A DNA stretch of 64,000 nt from CAVTPD01 sp963736575. Lineage in GTDB: Bacteria; Bacteroidota; Bacteroidia; Cytophagales; JAAEPT01. Below are positions 1 to 7,947 of this stretch, piece after piece; the first letter of the stretch is position 1, and every line of letters starts with the position of its first letter. A program made the translations under genes and the position numbers. The stretch lies in assembly GCA_963736575.1 (NCBI GenBank), contig CAVTPD010000001.1, positions 186,001 to 250,000 on the forward strand, given 5' to 3'. Below the pieces are notes generated by a model. It had not been told where the DNA came from. It was given only the letters and a program-made list of their open reading frames with translations, and ran no database searches.

Positions 1-1462
1 GACCGAGAAGGGCAATGATATCTAGTTTCCAATCACATGGCAACTTTGACGAAGCTGGACAACTTCCCTTCGAACGGAATCGAAATCCCTGCCTCGATCT
101 ATCACACGCGCAACCTTACGGAGCAACGAGTAGAGCCGGAACGGGGATCCAAGGTATCAATAAGGATGCTCTGGAACAGCCGCCCTGTTTCTTCATCGCC
201 GAAACACAAACCAATCTAGCACAATACGCTCCATTGCGGAGTGGAAGACAACACCTTCTTTGACGTGGATTACCTTCGCCGCTCGCATCGAGCAATGTTT
301 TCCAAGAAACCTCAGAATCACGCTAACTATGAGTAGCAGAACTCTCAGAATCGAGAAATATTGCGCATGACGCACTTTGAAAGAGCGTGTAGCTCTAGAT
401 CCTCGTAAAGGTTGATCACATGCGTTCAACGACACGTTCGCTCTTCTTAGCGAACGGCTGGATGATCAAAGATCTACTATGAATCTTTCAGAGAGAATTT
501 CGCATTGGTATCAACACGGAATGACGATGCACATTTGACGCCGCTATCCAGCAGCGCCATTCATGAAACTTTCTGTAGAAGAGGGGATCCCCCAGAACTG
601 TCAAAGCGCACTTTCAGCAGAAAGCCCACCGGAGAACTTGAGAGGCTTTGCGACTTGCGAAATCGAGATATTGGATAGGCTCACGGAGGATTACGATTTT
701 TCGAACATAACTCTCGCATTCAAGAAGGGGAGCTCGATGCGTTGTTCAGCGCGTCATGCCAAATTCGCATGAGGTTCTAAAAACGGTGACGCGTAGAATC
801 GACATGTTCATAGTGATTACGACAGCCAGCACTCGGTGAGCGCCTCATTGCCCATAAAAGAACAGTGGATGGCCTCACCTATGTTGAGCACATGTCGCGG
901 AAGGATGCATGCCCTCTGCTTGAGGAAGGGAGTTGTAGCGTCTATAAGGTCAAGCCTTTGGTTGCAGAAGGCACCAGTCTGAGAGGCACCTAAGAAAGAG
1001 TCCACCAAGAAAAAAAGAACGCGAACAAGGCGTCGCTCCTAACGCCTGACCCGCCGCGAATTCCAGCCGTCATGATCGCTACACCCACTGCAGTCGAAGC
1101 CTCGCTCCCAGTCAGGCGTAGGAGGACTTCGACGTTACTCAAAAAATGAATCCAAAATTACTACGCATGGTTGGGCAGATCATTCTCAGACCCCAGAGGA
1201 CAACTATTTAGATTCTGGTCTACCGGGATTGGACACAACCAGCTTTCTCGTCAGTCCGTGCGAAGGTGAAGGTTATTTGGGGACGCTTACGTTTCAAGTT
1301 GGGCTCGATTGGGCTTCGATCACTGCGGATATGAGCAGGCACGGCAGTTTGGGAAGTCTTATAGAACCAGCGAATTCGCGATCGATGGAGCGCGGAAGAG
1401 GGCCTTGATTATACGAAGAAAGCTGTGGTGGAACCAAGAGCCCGCGGGAGCAAGGTGCCTTT
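1..1462. other. gene-poor stretch, no supported gene
   Basis: Both strands contain only short open frames (at most about 80 codons before 1290). None shows a recognisable domain, signal peptide or neighbour in a plausible operon. Base composition looks less GC-rich than the purU region that follows. I found no tRNA, rRNA or obvious hairpin terminator. It could be decayed accessory DNA, because it lies directly beside the duplicated purU tail and a toxin-antitoxin module. Confidence 0.5.
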
Positions 1463-1652
1463 TCAATCCGGGAAGACGATGGCGCGGTGGCCGTCGATGA
1501 TGGTGCGGTCGTGGACGTGGTAGCGGATGCCGCGGGCGAGGGCGGCGCGCTCGCAGTGGCGGCCGAGGCGGGCGAGGTCGTTGGGGGAGTGGAAGTGGGA
1601 GACGCGCTCGACTTCCTGCTCGATGATGGGGCCGGCATCGAGATCCGCGGTC
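1463..1652 (-). pseudogene. duplicated 3' end of purU
   Basis: This stretch repeats the last ~190 bp of purU (2701-2890), in the same orientation. The stop-proximal bases differ slightly, and the rest is identical as far as I can compare by eye. The encoded residues match the PurU C-terminus, including DLDAGPIIEQEVERV and the final HRAIVFPD. The match stops abruptly near 1652, where the real gene continues with a different sequence. There is no start codon or N-terminal part, so this is a fragment and not a gene. With the intact purU tail it forms a direct repeat around the toxin-antitoxin module at 1726-2280. Confidence 0.9.
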
Positions 1653-1725
1653 GGTGACACCATTGACACTTTTCGGCAGGGAATCCCGGACTTGCGACGC
1701 TTCCCCGATTCGCTATCCTTCCGCC

Positions 1726-1932
1726 ATGCAAGTTCAAGCCACAGTCGAAGATCCAACCCATTTACGGCTCATCAAGCCATTGGATGTGACTGTAGGAAGT
1801 GTGGTCGTTCTCGAGATTGTGGACACGGTCGGGAACGGGACTTTCCCGGATTCTTCCGCCGCTCTCCTGGATTCCGCCTACGGAGCCGAGGAGCCGGACT
1901 ACTCGGGATCAGGAACAGCGATTGAAAATTGA
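1726..1932 (+). CDS. putative antitoxin of a PemK/MazF-type module
   Basis: A 68-residue protein encoded immediately upstream of a PemK/MazF-like toxin, with no gap between its TGA stop (1930-1932) and the toxin start. Residues 1-35 are beta-rich (alternating Val/Ile with Asp/Glu: VEDPTHLRLIKPLDVTVGSV), as in small antitoxin DNA-binding folds. The C-terminal half is acidic and disordered-looking, which fits a toxin-wrapping tail. The frame extends upstream to 1654, but 1726 is preferred because that extension would run out of the purU duplicate and because the coding character starts here. The antitoxin role is inferred mainly from position; I do not recognise the family. Confidence 0.65.
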   Translation: MQVQATVEDPTHLRLIKPLDVTVGSVVVLEIVDTVGNGTFPDSSAALLDSAYGAEEPDYSGSGTAIEN

Positions 1933-2280
1933 GTGATGCTTTCGGAAGGTGATCTTATTGTGGCCGAACTGCCCCAGGCAGACGGTGGAACCAAGCCACG
2001 CCCGGTCCTACTGCTCAAAGAGTTGCCAGGATTCGGAGATTTTTTAGTCTGCGGAGTCAGTTCCCAGATCCATCAGGCGCAGGATGGTTTTGATCGGATT
2101 ATCGCATCCACCGACGATTTTTTTGACGCTACGGGACTCCAGGTCACCTCCGTAGTCCGACTGAATTTTCTCGCGACGCTGCCCACCCGACGAATGACCA
2201 GGCATCTCGGGCGAATCCCGTTCCACGTTCTTGGCGGCTTACAATCCACGTTGGCCGCGCACCTTACACAAACAAAGTAG
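1933..2280 (+). CDS. PemK/MazF-like toxin (type II toxin-antitoxin)
   Basis: A 115-residue protein (GTG start at 1933; ATG at 1936 is equally possible) with the PemK/MazF pattern. The N-terminus reads GDLIVAELPQADGGTKPRPVLL (the toxin core of a first strand, then a KPRPVLLL strand). A central beta region carries FLVCGVSSQ, followed by a conserved VVRLNFLATLP strand. Members of this family are sequence-specific mRNA endoribonucleases that are held inactive by the upstream antitoxin. The module is translationally coupled and sits between purU and a partial purU copy, as expected for a mobile accessory module. Length matches the family (about 110-120 aa). Confidence 0.85.
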   Translation: MMLSEGDLIVAELPQADGGTKPRPVLLLKELPGFGDFLVCGVSSQIHQAQDGFDRIIASTDDFFDATGLQVTSVVRLNFLATLPTRRMTRHLGRIPFHVLGGLQSTLAAHLTQTK

Positions 2281-2384
2281 GAGGACAGGATTCTGCGTTG
2301 AAGGCGCGGTGGCAAACCGGCGGTTCCTGAGTCAGGGCAATAAAGCCAGGGAAAGATTGAAACAGCGTGTGCCTCTTGAGTCCC

Positions 2385-2660
2385 GGCAGGGACGATCAGA
2401 AAGTAGCCGGGGGTGGAGTGAAACGGAACCCCCGGACACATCCCGCAACGGATTTACGGGCAAGGGATGGATGCCGCCACCTGTTCCGCCCCCGCCGCAG
2501 CCCGCCAACGGCACGGCAGGTTTGCGGCTTCGGCGGTGCGCGTAGGGTAACGGGGCCTGCCGCTTGCCGCCATGATCCATGCACTGGTTACCCCGCATTC
2601 CGCTGCGCTGCATACGGGGCTACGCTCTTGCCACCCCTCCGGGGTTAACTGGTGTTTCCG
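2385..2660. repeat. REP-like composite palindromic intergenic element
   Basis: A non-coding stretch rich in hairpins. Positions 2408-2415 (CCGGGGGT) pair perfectly with 2429-2436 (ACCCCCGG) around a 13-nt loop. A second hairpin pairs CCCCG near 2594 with CGGGG near 2620. A third is ACCCC-TCC-GGGGT near 2634-2646. The layout (several GC-rich palindromes with a short GTAGCCGGGGGTGGAG-type core) resembles interspersed REP-like elements I associate with Verrucomicrobia and Planctomycetes. That association is from memory and unchecked. Open frames on both strands here are shadows of the palindromes. It lies directly downstream of purU (minus strand) and might also stop transcription from both sides. 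Confidence 0.55.
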
Positions 2661-2700
2661 TTGGGGTGGGCGGAAGGATTCCGCCTCTCCTTGAGGGGGA

Positions 2701-3558
2701 TCAGTCCGGAAAGACGATGGCGCGGTGGCCGTCGATGATGGTGCGGTCGTGGACGTGGTAGCGGATGCCGCGGGCGAGGGCGGCGCGCTCGCAGTGGCGG
2801 CCGAGGCGGGCGAGGTCGTTGGGGGAGTGGAAGTGGGAGACGCGCTCGACTTCCTGCTCGATGATGGGGCCGGCATCGAGATCCGCGGTGACGTAGTGGC
2901 AGGTGGCGCCGATGAGTTTCACGCCGCGCTCGTGGGCCTGGCGGTAGGGGTTCGCGCCGATGAAGGCGGGGAGGAAGGAGTGGTGGATGTTGATGATTTT
3001 CCCGGAGAACTCCTGGCAGAAGCCGTCCGGCAGGATCTGCATGAAGCGGGCGAGGACGATGAGCTCGACGTCCTGGGCGAGGAGGAGATCGCGGATTTCG
3101 GAAAAGCCTTTTTCGCGCAGCGGGCCGTCCATCTCGATGTGGTGGAAGGGGAGGCCGGCGCGTTTGGCGATGTGGGCGCAGTTGTCGCGGTTCCCGATGA
3201 GGGAGGTGATCTCGATGGGGAGCTCGCCGAGCTCGGTGCGGAGGAGGATTTCGTTGAGGCAGTGGTCGGTCTTTGTGACGAGGACGGCGGTGCGCATTTT
3301 ATAAGGCAGCTCGCGGAAGTGCCAGGTGGCGCCGAGGGAGCGGCCGAGGGTGCCGAAGCCGGTTTTGAAATCCTCGACGGTGACATCGAGTCCGGAGGTA
3401 TCGATCTCGAGGCGGGCGAAGAATTTTTTCCCGATCTGGTCGGAAAACTGGCTGAACTCGGTGAGGTTTCCCTGATGGGCGGCGACGTAGGAGGCGATTT
3501 TCGCGACGATGCCGGACTGGTCGGGAGAGGATAGCTTGAGGATTAGGCCGGGGCGCAT
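2701..3558 (-). CDS. purU: formyltetrahydrofolate deformylase PurU
   Basis: Hydrolyses 10-formyltetrahydrofolate to formate and tetrahydrofolate in the cytoplasm, balancing one-carbon units and supplying formate. The 285-residue product has an N-terminal ACT domain (about 1-80, starting MRPGLILKLSSPDQSGIV) followed by a formyltransferase-fold catalytic domain with the conserved NIHHSFLPAFIGANPY block and the DAGPIIEQ motif. I chose the ATG at 3558 because family members begin just before the ILxLSxPDQxGIVA strand; the frame extends to 3612 but would then overlap the upstream gene. Its 3' end is duplicated at 1463-1652, and an element carrying a toxin-antitoxin pair lies directly beyond the stop. 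Confidence 0.95.
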   Translation of the reverse strand: MRPGLILKLSSPDQSGIVAKIASYVAAHQGNLTEFSQFSDQIGKKFFARLEIDTSGLDVTVEDFKTGFGTLGRSLGATWHFRELPYKMRTAVLVTKTDHCLNEILLRTELGELPIEITSLIGNRDNCAHIAKRAGLPFHHIEMDGPLREKGFSEIRDLLLAQDVELIVLARFMQILPDGFCQEFSGKIINIHHSFLPAFIGANPYRQAHERGVKLIGATCHYVTADLDAGPIIEQEVERVSHFHSPNDLARLGRHCERAALARGIRYHVHDRTIIDGHRAIVFPD

Positions 3559-3583
3559 GGTTTGCGGGACGGGGTGAAGGGTA

Positions 3584-5329
3584 TCATTCCGCAGGGTAGA
3601 AACGGGCGGCACCTTTGCGAAGGTATTCGGATGAGAGGGAGGCGTTGTCGAGGATGTTTTCCGGGGTCAACCGCTTCCTCCAGCCGTGGTAGGCGGCGAG
3701 TGTCTCGAAGGCGGCGTTGAGCGATCCCTGCATGGGATTGTGCAGGCGCAGCTCCACCTCGACGTTTTCCGGTAGGCCAAGTGGATGGAGTAACCGGGCG
3801 GATTCAAGATCGAGGAGACCGTCGCGGTAGAGCGAAGGCTCGCTGAGAGCGAGACCCATGAGCATATAGTGAGGGTGAAGCCAGCGCACACCCATGACCT
3901 CAGTTCCGTTTGCCGTGTAGCCGGCGCCGGGCATTCCGGTTTCCCCTGCGGAAAGTCCGAATATTCCACGGCGGGCCGAGGCGGATTCCGGCCAGTTGTC
4001 AGCAGGATAGCTTTTCTGGAGATCGAGGAGGTTTTTCCGTGCATCCGGCCAGGTGATCCCCGTAACGAGGTCGGGATCCATGCTGTCGAAGTCGGGGTAA
4101 AAGAGGCTCTGGAGCTCTGCAATGAATCCGATTCCCCGGTAAATCTCGCCGCTGGGTGTCATTTTCCCTCGTGGCTCGCGGCCGGGAACCATCGCTTCAA
4201 GCGCCAGGACCAATGCCGTTTCGCCTCCCCAGTCGCGCCAGCTTGCTTCGAGAGGGGTCGAGCCGTCATCGAGAAATCCGTGGCTGATCCAGCCCTCGGA
4301 GTCGGTGACTGCGTCGAAATCAAGCCTGTCGACGAAAGCTCCGATCTCAGCCTCTTCACCCGGCAAATCCAAGATCCGTGCGGCGAGCAAAAGGGACTGA
4401 AGGGCGATGGCGGTATCCACGGTGCTGAATTCCGTTCCCGGATGAATGGTGGTATTTCCCGACGAGTTGATGTGGGTGAAATGGGGGAAAAACCCGGCGG
4501 CTGTCGGGAGCGTCCGGATCGCATCGAGCGTTTCCCGGAGCTCTCCGACGACTCTGCTCCGATCAATCATCCCCTCGACGGCGCCCAGCGCGCTGCCCAG
4601 CGCCTGCATGCCTGTGGAGGCGATCGAATCGAACTCACCCCTGGGCAAGTGGCCACGATCCCGGGTCATGCCGCGACCTCCCTCGTGGCAGCGGCGGAGT
4701 TTTCCCAACGAGATCCGGAAGGCCCATTCCTCCAGTGAAATTTCCGGACGTTCCGCGATGAAGCCGATTGATGAAAGTTTCAGCGAGCACCCTGGCTCCG
4801 CGATCCAATTCATGAACTTGATCCGCCCGAGCCCTTCGGGTTCGATTGGAAACGAGAAAGCGGAGGTTTCTTCATTGTCCATCTGGACAGCCGCACTCCA
4901 GACGACTTTCCGCTCAATATCGGCCAGCTCGAGACGCAAGGATCCGTTTCCACTGGCATTGACGGTGAGGCCACGGATGCCACAACGTTTTTCCGGGGGG
5001 CCTCCGAGACCGATCAGATCCGTGGGGTCAAGCGTCCTGCCCTCCTGTGATGCCAGTCCTGCGAGCGAATGCCAGGCACCGGTCCATTCACCCTCCGGGC
5101 GGACATGGATGATGCCGTTTTTCGAATCGATCCTTTCCTCGCCAAGGCCCATCCATCCGAAGTCGGATGCGAAATGGGTGAAGTTCTCGAAAGGGTTGAT
5201 CATTGGCGCGGCATCGGGCCTGTCGCCGGTGAATGAAATCGTGTAGTCGATGATCGGCTGCCAGATCCGCTCGGCGGTAGCCATGGCCGGAAAGGCGAAG
5301 AAAAGGCAGGCGATCGGTAAACGGAACAT
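3584..5329 (-). CDS. exported glycoamylase-like protein (GH144-like)
   Basis: A 581-residue protein with a signal peptide (MFRLPIACLFFAFPAMATAE). The middle and C-terminal parts look like the alpha/alpha-toroid 'glucoamylase-like' family related to GH144 beta-1,2-glucanases: FDSIASTGMQALGSALG near the domain start, EFSTVDTAIALQSLLLAARI, GWISHGF with SWRDWGGETALV, and GIFGLSAGETG followed by GYTANGTEVMG and WLHPHYM. The first ~250 residues form a beta-rich domain, possibly carbohydrate-binding. The upstream in-frame extension to 5533 lacks a signal-like start, so the ATG at 5329 is preferred. The stop lies 25 bp from the purU start, so the two may be co-transcribed. Substrate and activity are inferred. 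Confidence 0.7.
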   Translation of the reverse strand: MFRLPIACLFFAFPAMATAERIWQPIIDYTISFTGDRPDAAPMINPFENFTHFASDFGWMGLGEERIDSKNGIIHVRPEGEWTGAWHSLAGLASQEGRTLDPTDLIGLGGPPEKRCGIRGLTVNASGNGSLRLELADIERKVVWSAAVQMDNEETSAFSFPIEPEGLGRIKFMNWIAEPGCSLKLSSIGFIAERPEISLEEWAFRISLGKLRRCHEGGRGMTRDRGHLPRGEFDSIASTGMQALGSALGAVEGMIDRSRVVGELRETLDAIRTLPTAAGFFPHFTHINSSGNTTIHPGTEFSTVDTAIALQSLLLAARILDLPGEEAEIGAFVDRLDFDAVTDSEGWISHGFLDDGSTPLEASWRDWGGETALVLALEAMVPGREPRGKMTPSGEIYRGIGFIAELQSLFYPDFDSMDPDLVTGITWPDARKNLLDLQKSYPADNWPESASARRGIFGLSAGETGMPGAGYTANGTEVMGVRWLHPHYMLMGLALSEPSLYRDGLLDLESARLLHPLGLPENVEVELRLHNPMQGSLNAAFETLAAYHGWRKRLTPENILDNASLSSEYLRKGAARFYPAE

Positions 5330-5396
5330 CGGAAGATTCTTGTAAGGGCGGGAACGGATGGCAAGAAATAGGATGGAACAGGCCAGATGACGGACT

Positions 5397-5765
5397 ATGT
5401 TTTTTCCCGAAATGGAAATTCGTAACCGCAAACAGGAAACGCCGTTCACGACCAAAGACGGCTCGACCATCACCAGTCTGCTTGATTTGGCAAACGCACC
5501 CGTGAAGAACCAGAGCCTGGCGGAGGCCCGCATCCCTGCGGGAAAGGAAACGCAGCGGCATTATCATGCGGATAGCGAGGAGCTCTATTACCTTTCGGAA
5601 GGAAACGGGATCATGGAAATCGATGGGGAAACGCGCGATGTCGGTCCCGGCGATGCGATACTGATCCCACCGAAAGCATGGCACCAGATCTCGGCTACTA
5701 CGGATCTGGTATTTCTTTGTTGCTGCTCTCCGCCATACCGGCACGAGGACACATTCTTCGAATGA
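5397..5765 (+). CDS. small cupin-domain protein
   Basis: A 122-residue single-domain cupin (117 if it starts at ATG 5412). The two cupin motifs are clear: IPAGKETQRHYHADSEELYY with His, His and Glu metal ligands, and later GPGDAILIPPKAWHQI with the third His. Such proteins are metal-dependent sugar or polyketide binders, or small sensing proteins; the closest general type is the mannose-6-phosphate isomerase-like cupin. It is transcribed divergently from the GH144-like gene (67 bp between starts), so the two could share a regulatory region. The specific substrate is unknown. Confidence 0.8.
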   Translation: MFFPEMEIRNRKQETPFTTKDGSTITSLLDLANAPVKNQSLAEARIPAGKETQRHYHADSEELYYLSEGNGIMEIDGETRDVGPGDAILIPPKAWHQISATTDLVFLCCCSPPYRHEDTFFE

Positions 5766-5793
5766 AGATTCGCTTTGCCGTCGGTGAAATCAC

Positions 5794-6658
5794 ATGCAAC
5801 ACTCGGAGATGTTGAAGTCATTTGCCGCTCTCGCGTTGTTTCCGCTTTTATCCTTCCTGCCTGCCTCCGCGGAGGTTGAGTCCAAATCCGAGTCCGGGTT
5901 GGCAGGAAAAATTCTCGAGCTCCGGACCTATCATGCGACTCCTGGCAAGCTCGATACCTTGCTTGCCCGCTTCCGCGACCATACTTGTCCCCTCTGGGCA
6001 AAACACGGGATCACAAATGTCGGCTACTGGGTGCCCGGTTGAGAATCCGGATAACCTTCTGATCTACATCAGGGGCTTTCCGGACAAGGATGCGATGAGA
6101 AGCATCCACAGCCGCCTTCCGCGCCGATCCCGAGTGGCAGAAGGCACGGGACGAGTCACAGGCGGATGGAAAGCTGATCGAAAAGATCGATAGCGTGTTC
6201 ATGACGACCACGGATTTTTCGGAAGGATTTGCAGCTGTCGCACCCGAAGGTGCTGGATGACCTCTATTCGGATCCTTCCAGGCCTACGAACCCGCTCCGG
6301 AGGGAGACGAGCACCTGTTTCGAGATGCGCACCTACACGACGCCTCCGGGTCTTCTGCCGGATCTACACGACCGTTTCCGCGACCACACACTCGCGCTAT
6401 TCAAGAAACACGGCATTCTCAGCCTTGCGTATTTCGAGCTCACGCCGGATGAAGAGGGAGCGGACGTCACTTTCCCCTATTTCATTGCTCACAAAGACAG
6501 GGAATCTGCCGGAAAAATCATGGGCTGATTTCATAGCCGATCCGGAGTGGAAAAAAGTCAGAGTGGCGTCTGAAGAAAAAGCAGGAGGTTCACTTACCGC
6601 AAAGGACGGTATCAAGTCGGTTTTCCTGAAGGCTACCGACTTTTCCCCGATCAAATAA
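5794..6658 (+). CDS. exported two-domain NIPSNAP family protein (frameshifted)
   Basis: An N-terminal signal peptide (AALALFPLLSFLPASA) is followed by two NIPSNAP/ferredoxin-like repeats. Each starts with an ELRTYHATPGKLDTLLARFR or EMRTYTTPPGLLPDLHDRFR stretch, continues with DHT..LxxKHGI, and ends with ADPEWxK and a Val-Phe-Leu strand. The reading frame changes at about 6040, 6110-6120, 6225-6235 and 6525, so the pieces must be joined across four indels. Joined, the pieces give a normal two-repeat protein of ~285 aa. All conserved blocks survive, which argues for sequence errors rather than decay. NIPSNAP proteins bind small hydrophobic or aldehyde-like ligands; the role here is unknown. It follows the cupin by 28 bp. 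Confidence 0.75.
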
Positions 6659-6713
6659 GGGCGATGGCACCTTCATGGAGATGGCACAGGCAGTGCTTAT
6701 GGGGTCTCCAGCC

Positions 6714-6923
6714 ATGATCTTCGAGAACTTCGCCAGGAAACTTTTCTTCATCGCCGGAGTTCTCGGCATGGTGCTTGCCGTTCAGTCGTTCAGCGCGCAA
6801 CACAAAGTCACGATTTTAGAAAGCCCGAAGGTTTCGGAGAGGTCGCGAACGTGGAGGAAGCGGGTCCGGCACTTTCGGACGTTCATCCTCCGGTCAAATT
6901 CCGATACTCAGTGCTCGAAATAG
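6714..6923 (+). CDS. small exported protein of unknown function
   Basis: A 69-residue frame starting MIFENFARKLFFIAGVLGMV, a typical signal peptide or membrane anchor, followed by a short polar tail. An upstream ATG at 6675 is possible. The tail after residue ~45 is unlike typical coding sequence, and a +1 frame reads VEEAGPALSDVHPPVKFRYS instead, so an indel near 6830 is possible. A terminator-like hairpin follows at 6946, consistent with this being the last gene of the cupin-NIPSNAP group. No family recognised. Confidence 0.4.
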   Translation: MIFENFARKLFFIAGVLGMVLAVQSFSAQHKVTILESPKVSERSRTWRKRVRHFRTFILRSNSDTQCSK

Positions 6924-6945
6924 CTCTCCCCCACGCTTATTCACG

Positions 6946-6981
6946 ACCCGGTTCCCGTTCTGCGGGGATCGGGTTTCTTTG
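6946..6981 (+). terminator. rho-independent terminator before the urease operon
   Basis: ACCCGGTTCCC (6946-6956) pairs, with two wobble or mismatched positions, with GGGGATCGGGT (6964-6974), and TTCTTTG follows. It separates the cupin/NIPSNAP group from the urease operon, whose first gene starts near 7042. Confidence 0.6.
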
Positions 6982-7041
6982 CCTTGTCAGGCGGCAGGCG
7001 AGCCGACGATATGGCACGCACAGTGCTATCTGCGGACATCC

Positions 7042-7317
7042 ATGAAAGCCACTTACAGTCAACGCATCCGAGCGGTCGTTGTAGGTTTTGCTCGTCACAT
7101 CGCTCGCCCATGCCCACCCGGGTCCACCGGGACATTACCATCCGGATGAGGTCGATGAGTTCGACCAGGTCCGGCGTTACCGCTCCGGCGGTAGACAAAG
7201 GGAGCAATCTGAATTTAGGTGGAATCCTTGTTCTTCTCGGACTAGGTGGATGCCTTGGTTTCGCACTTTTTCAGAAAGCAGGGCGGAATCTGGAAAGACG
7301 TCACGGTGGACCATTGA
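7042..7317 (+). CDS. small His-rich exported/membrane protein of the urease operon (frameshifted)
   Basis: Read across two probable indels (about 7095 and 7170), the gene gives a short protein. It has an N-terminal signal-like start (MKATYSQRIRAVVVGFA), a His/Pro-rich segment (AHAHPGPPGHYHPDEVDEFD), a linker, and one strong membrane segment (GGILVLLGLGGCLGFAL). A short tail ends at TGA 7317 in one frame. The His-rich stretch next to a membrane helix, directly upstream of ureA, suggests nickel binding or delivery, but that is inference from position and composition. It is not a full UreJ/HupE permease, because only one C-terminal helix is visible. Confidence 0.5.
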
Positions 7318-7331
7318 ATCCGCATCCCGCC

Positions 7332-7635
7332 ATGCATCTAAGCCCAAGAGAGCAGGAGAAACTGCTGATAGTCGTTGCGGCCGATCTCGCCCGCAGGCGA
7401 ATGGGGCGGGGCCTGAAATTGAATCATCCGGAGGCTGTCGCTTTTATCACCGCTGAGATCCTCGAAGGTGCTCGCGACGGAAAATCCGTTTCCGAACTGA
7501 TGAGCTTCGGCACCACGCTTCTCGGTCGCGGATGACGTCATGGAAGGAGTGCCTGAAATGATCCACGACGTGCAGGTCGAGGCAACCTTCCCGGATGGAA
7601 CCAAGCTTGTAACCGTTCACGATCCGATCCGATGA
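7332..7635 (+). CDS. ureA: urease subunit gamma UreA (frameshifted)
   Basis: The ~100-residue gamma subunit of urease, a structural part of the nickel enzyme that hydrolyses urea to ammonia and carbamate. The start MHLSPREQEKLLIVVAADLA and the RGLKLNHPEAVAFITAEIL block are diagnostic. The frame breaks after SFGTTLLGRG (about 7533); the +1 frame continues with DDVMEGVPEMIHDVQVEATF and ends VTVHDPIR. A single inserted G in the GTCGCGGATGACG stretch explains it. The stop overlaps the ureB start (ATGA), so the genes are translationally coupled. Confidence 0.9.
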
Positions 7636-7947
7636 TACCAGGTGAAATCATTTGCCCGGAAGGAGCTCCGGACATTGAGCTCAACGTCCGGGCTTGCTAC
7701 GATATCCATGGTAGTTTCCAACAAAGGCGATCGACCGGTGCAGGTGGGAAGCCATTTCCATTTTGCGGAGGTGAATTGCGAACTCTCGTTCGATCGTGAT
7801 GCGACCCTGGGCTACCGACTCAACATCCCGGCCGGGACCGCGATCCGCTTCGAGCCGGGTGATACGCGGGAGGTGCCACTCGTGGCATTTGCCGGGACAC
7901 GGGAAATCCACGGCTTCAATGGCCGGGTGAACGGAAAACTGCCATGA
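7632..7947 (+). CDS. ureB: urease subunit beta UreB (frameshifted)
   Basis: The start at 7632 overlaps the ureA stop and reads MIPGEIICPEGAPDIELN, the expected beta-subunit N-terminus. The frame then shifts near 7695-7705. The rest, ATISMVVSNKGDRPVQVGSH through REVPLVAFAGTREIHGFNG and the terminal VNGKLP, lies in another frame. Total length (~104 aa) is normal for separate UreB. UreB packs against UreC in the (abc)3 urease complex. The last codon overlaps ureC by 4 bp (ATGA). A frame that opens at 7642 covers most of the gene but has a spurious N-terminus. Confidence 0.9.

Noticed and set aside
563..772. 69-codon frame as a possible gene
   Set aside because: No domain, no recognisable ribosome-binding site and no neighbouring operon; the composition is not convincing.
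2454..2876. Minus-strand Ser/Pro/Thr-rich frame also present at 1294-1761
   Set aside because: The identical peptide in both places is the duplicated purU tail read in the wrong frame, not a conserved small protein.
2725..3534. 269-codon plus-strand open frame opposite purU
   Set aside because: Shadow of a GC-rich gene: its Gly/Ala/Asp/Glu/Val-only composition mirrors codon bias of purU on the other strand. Similar shadows oppose proA, thiH and dnaX.
7042..7317. HupE/UreJ nickel permease in the urease operon
   Set aside because: Only one C-terminal membrane helix is visible in ~90 residues, whereas HupE/UreJ have six or more.
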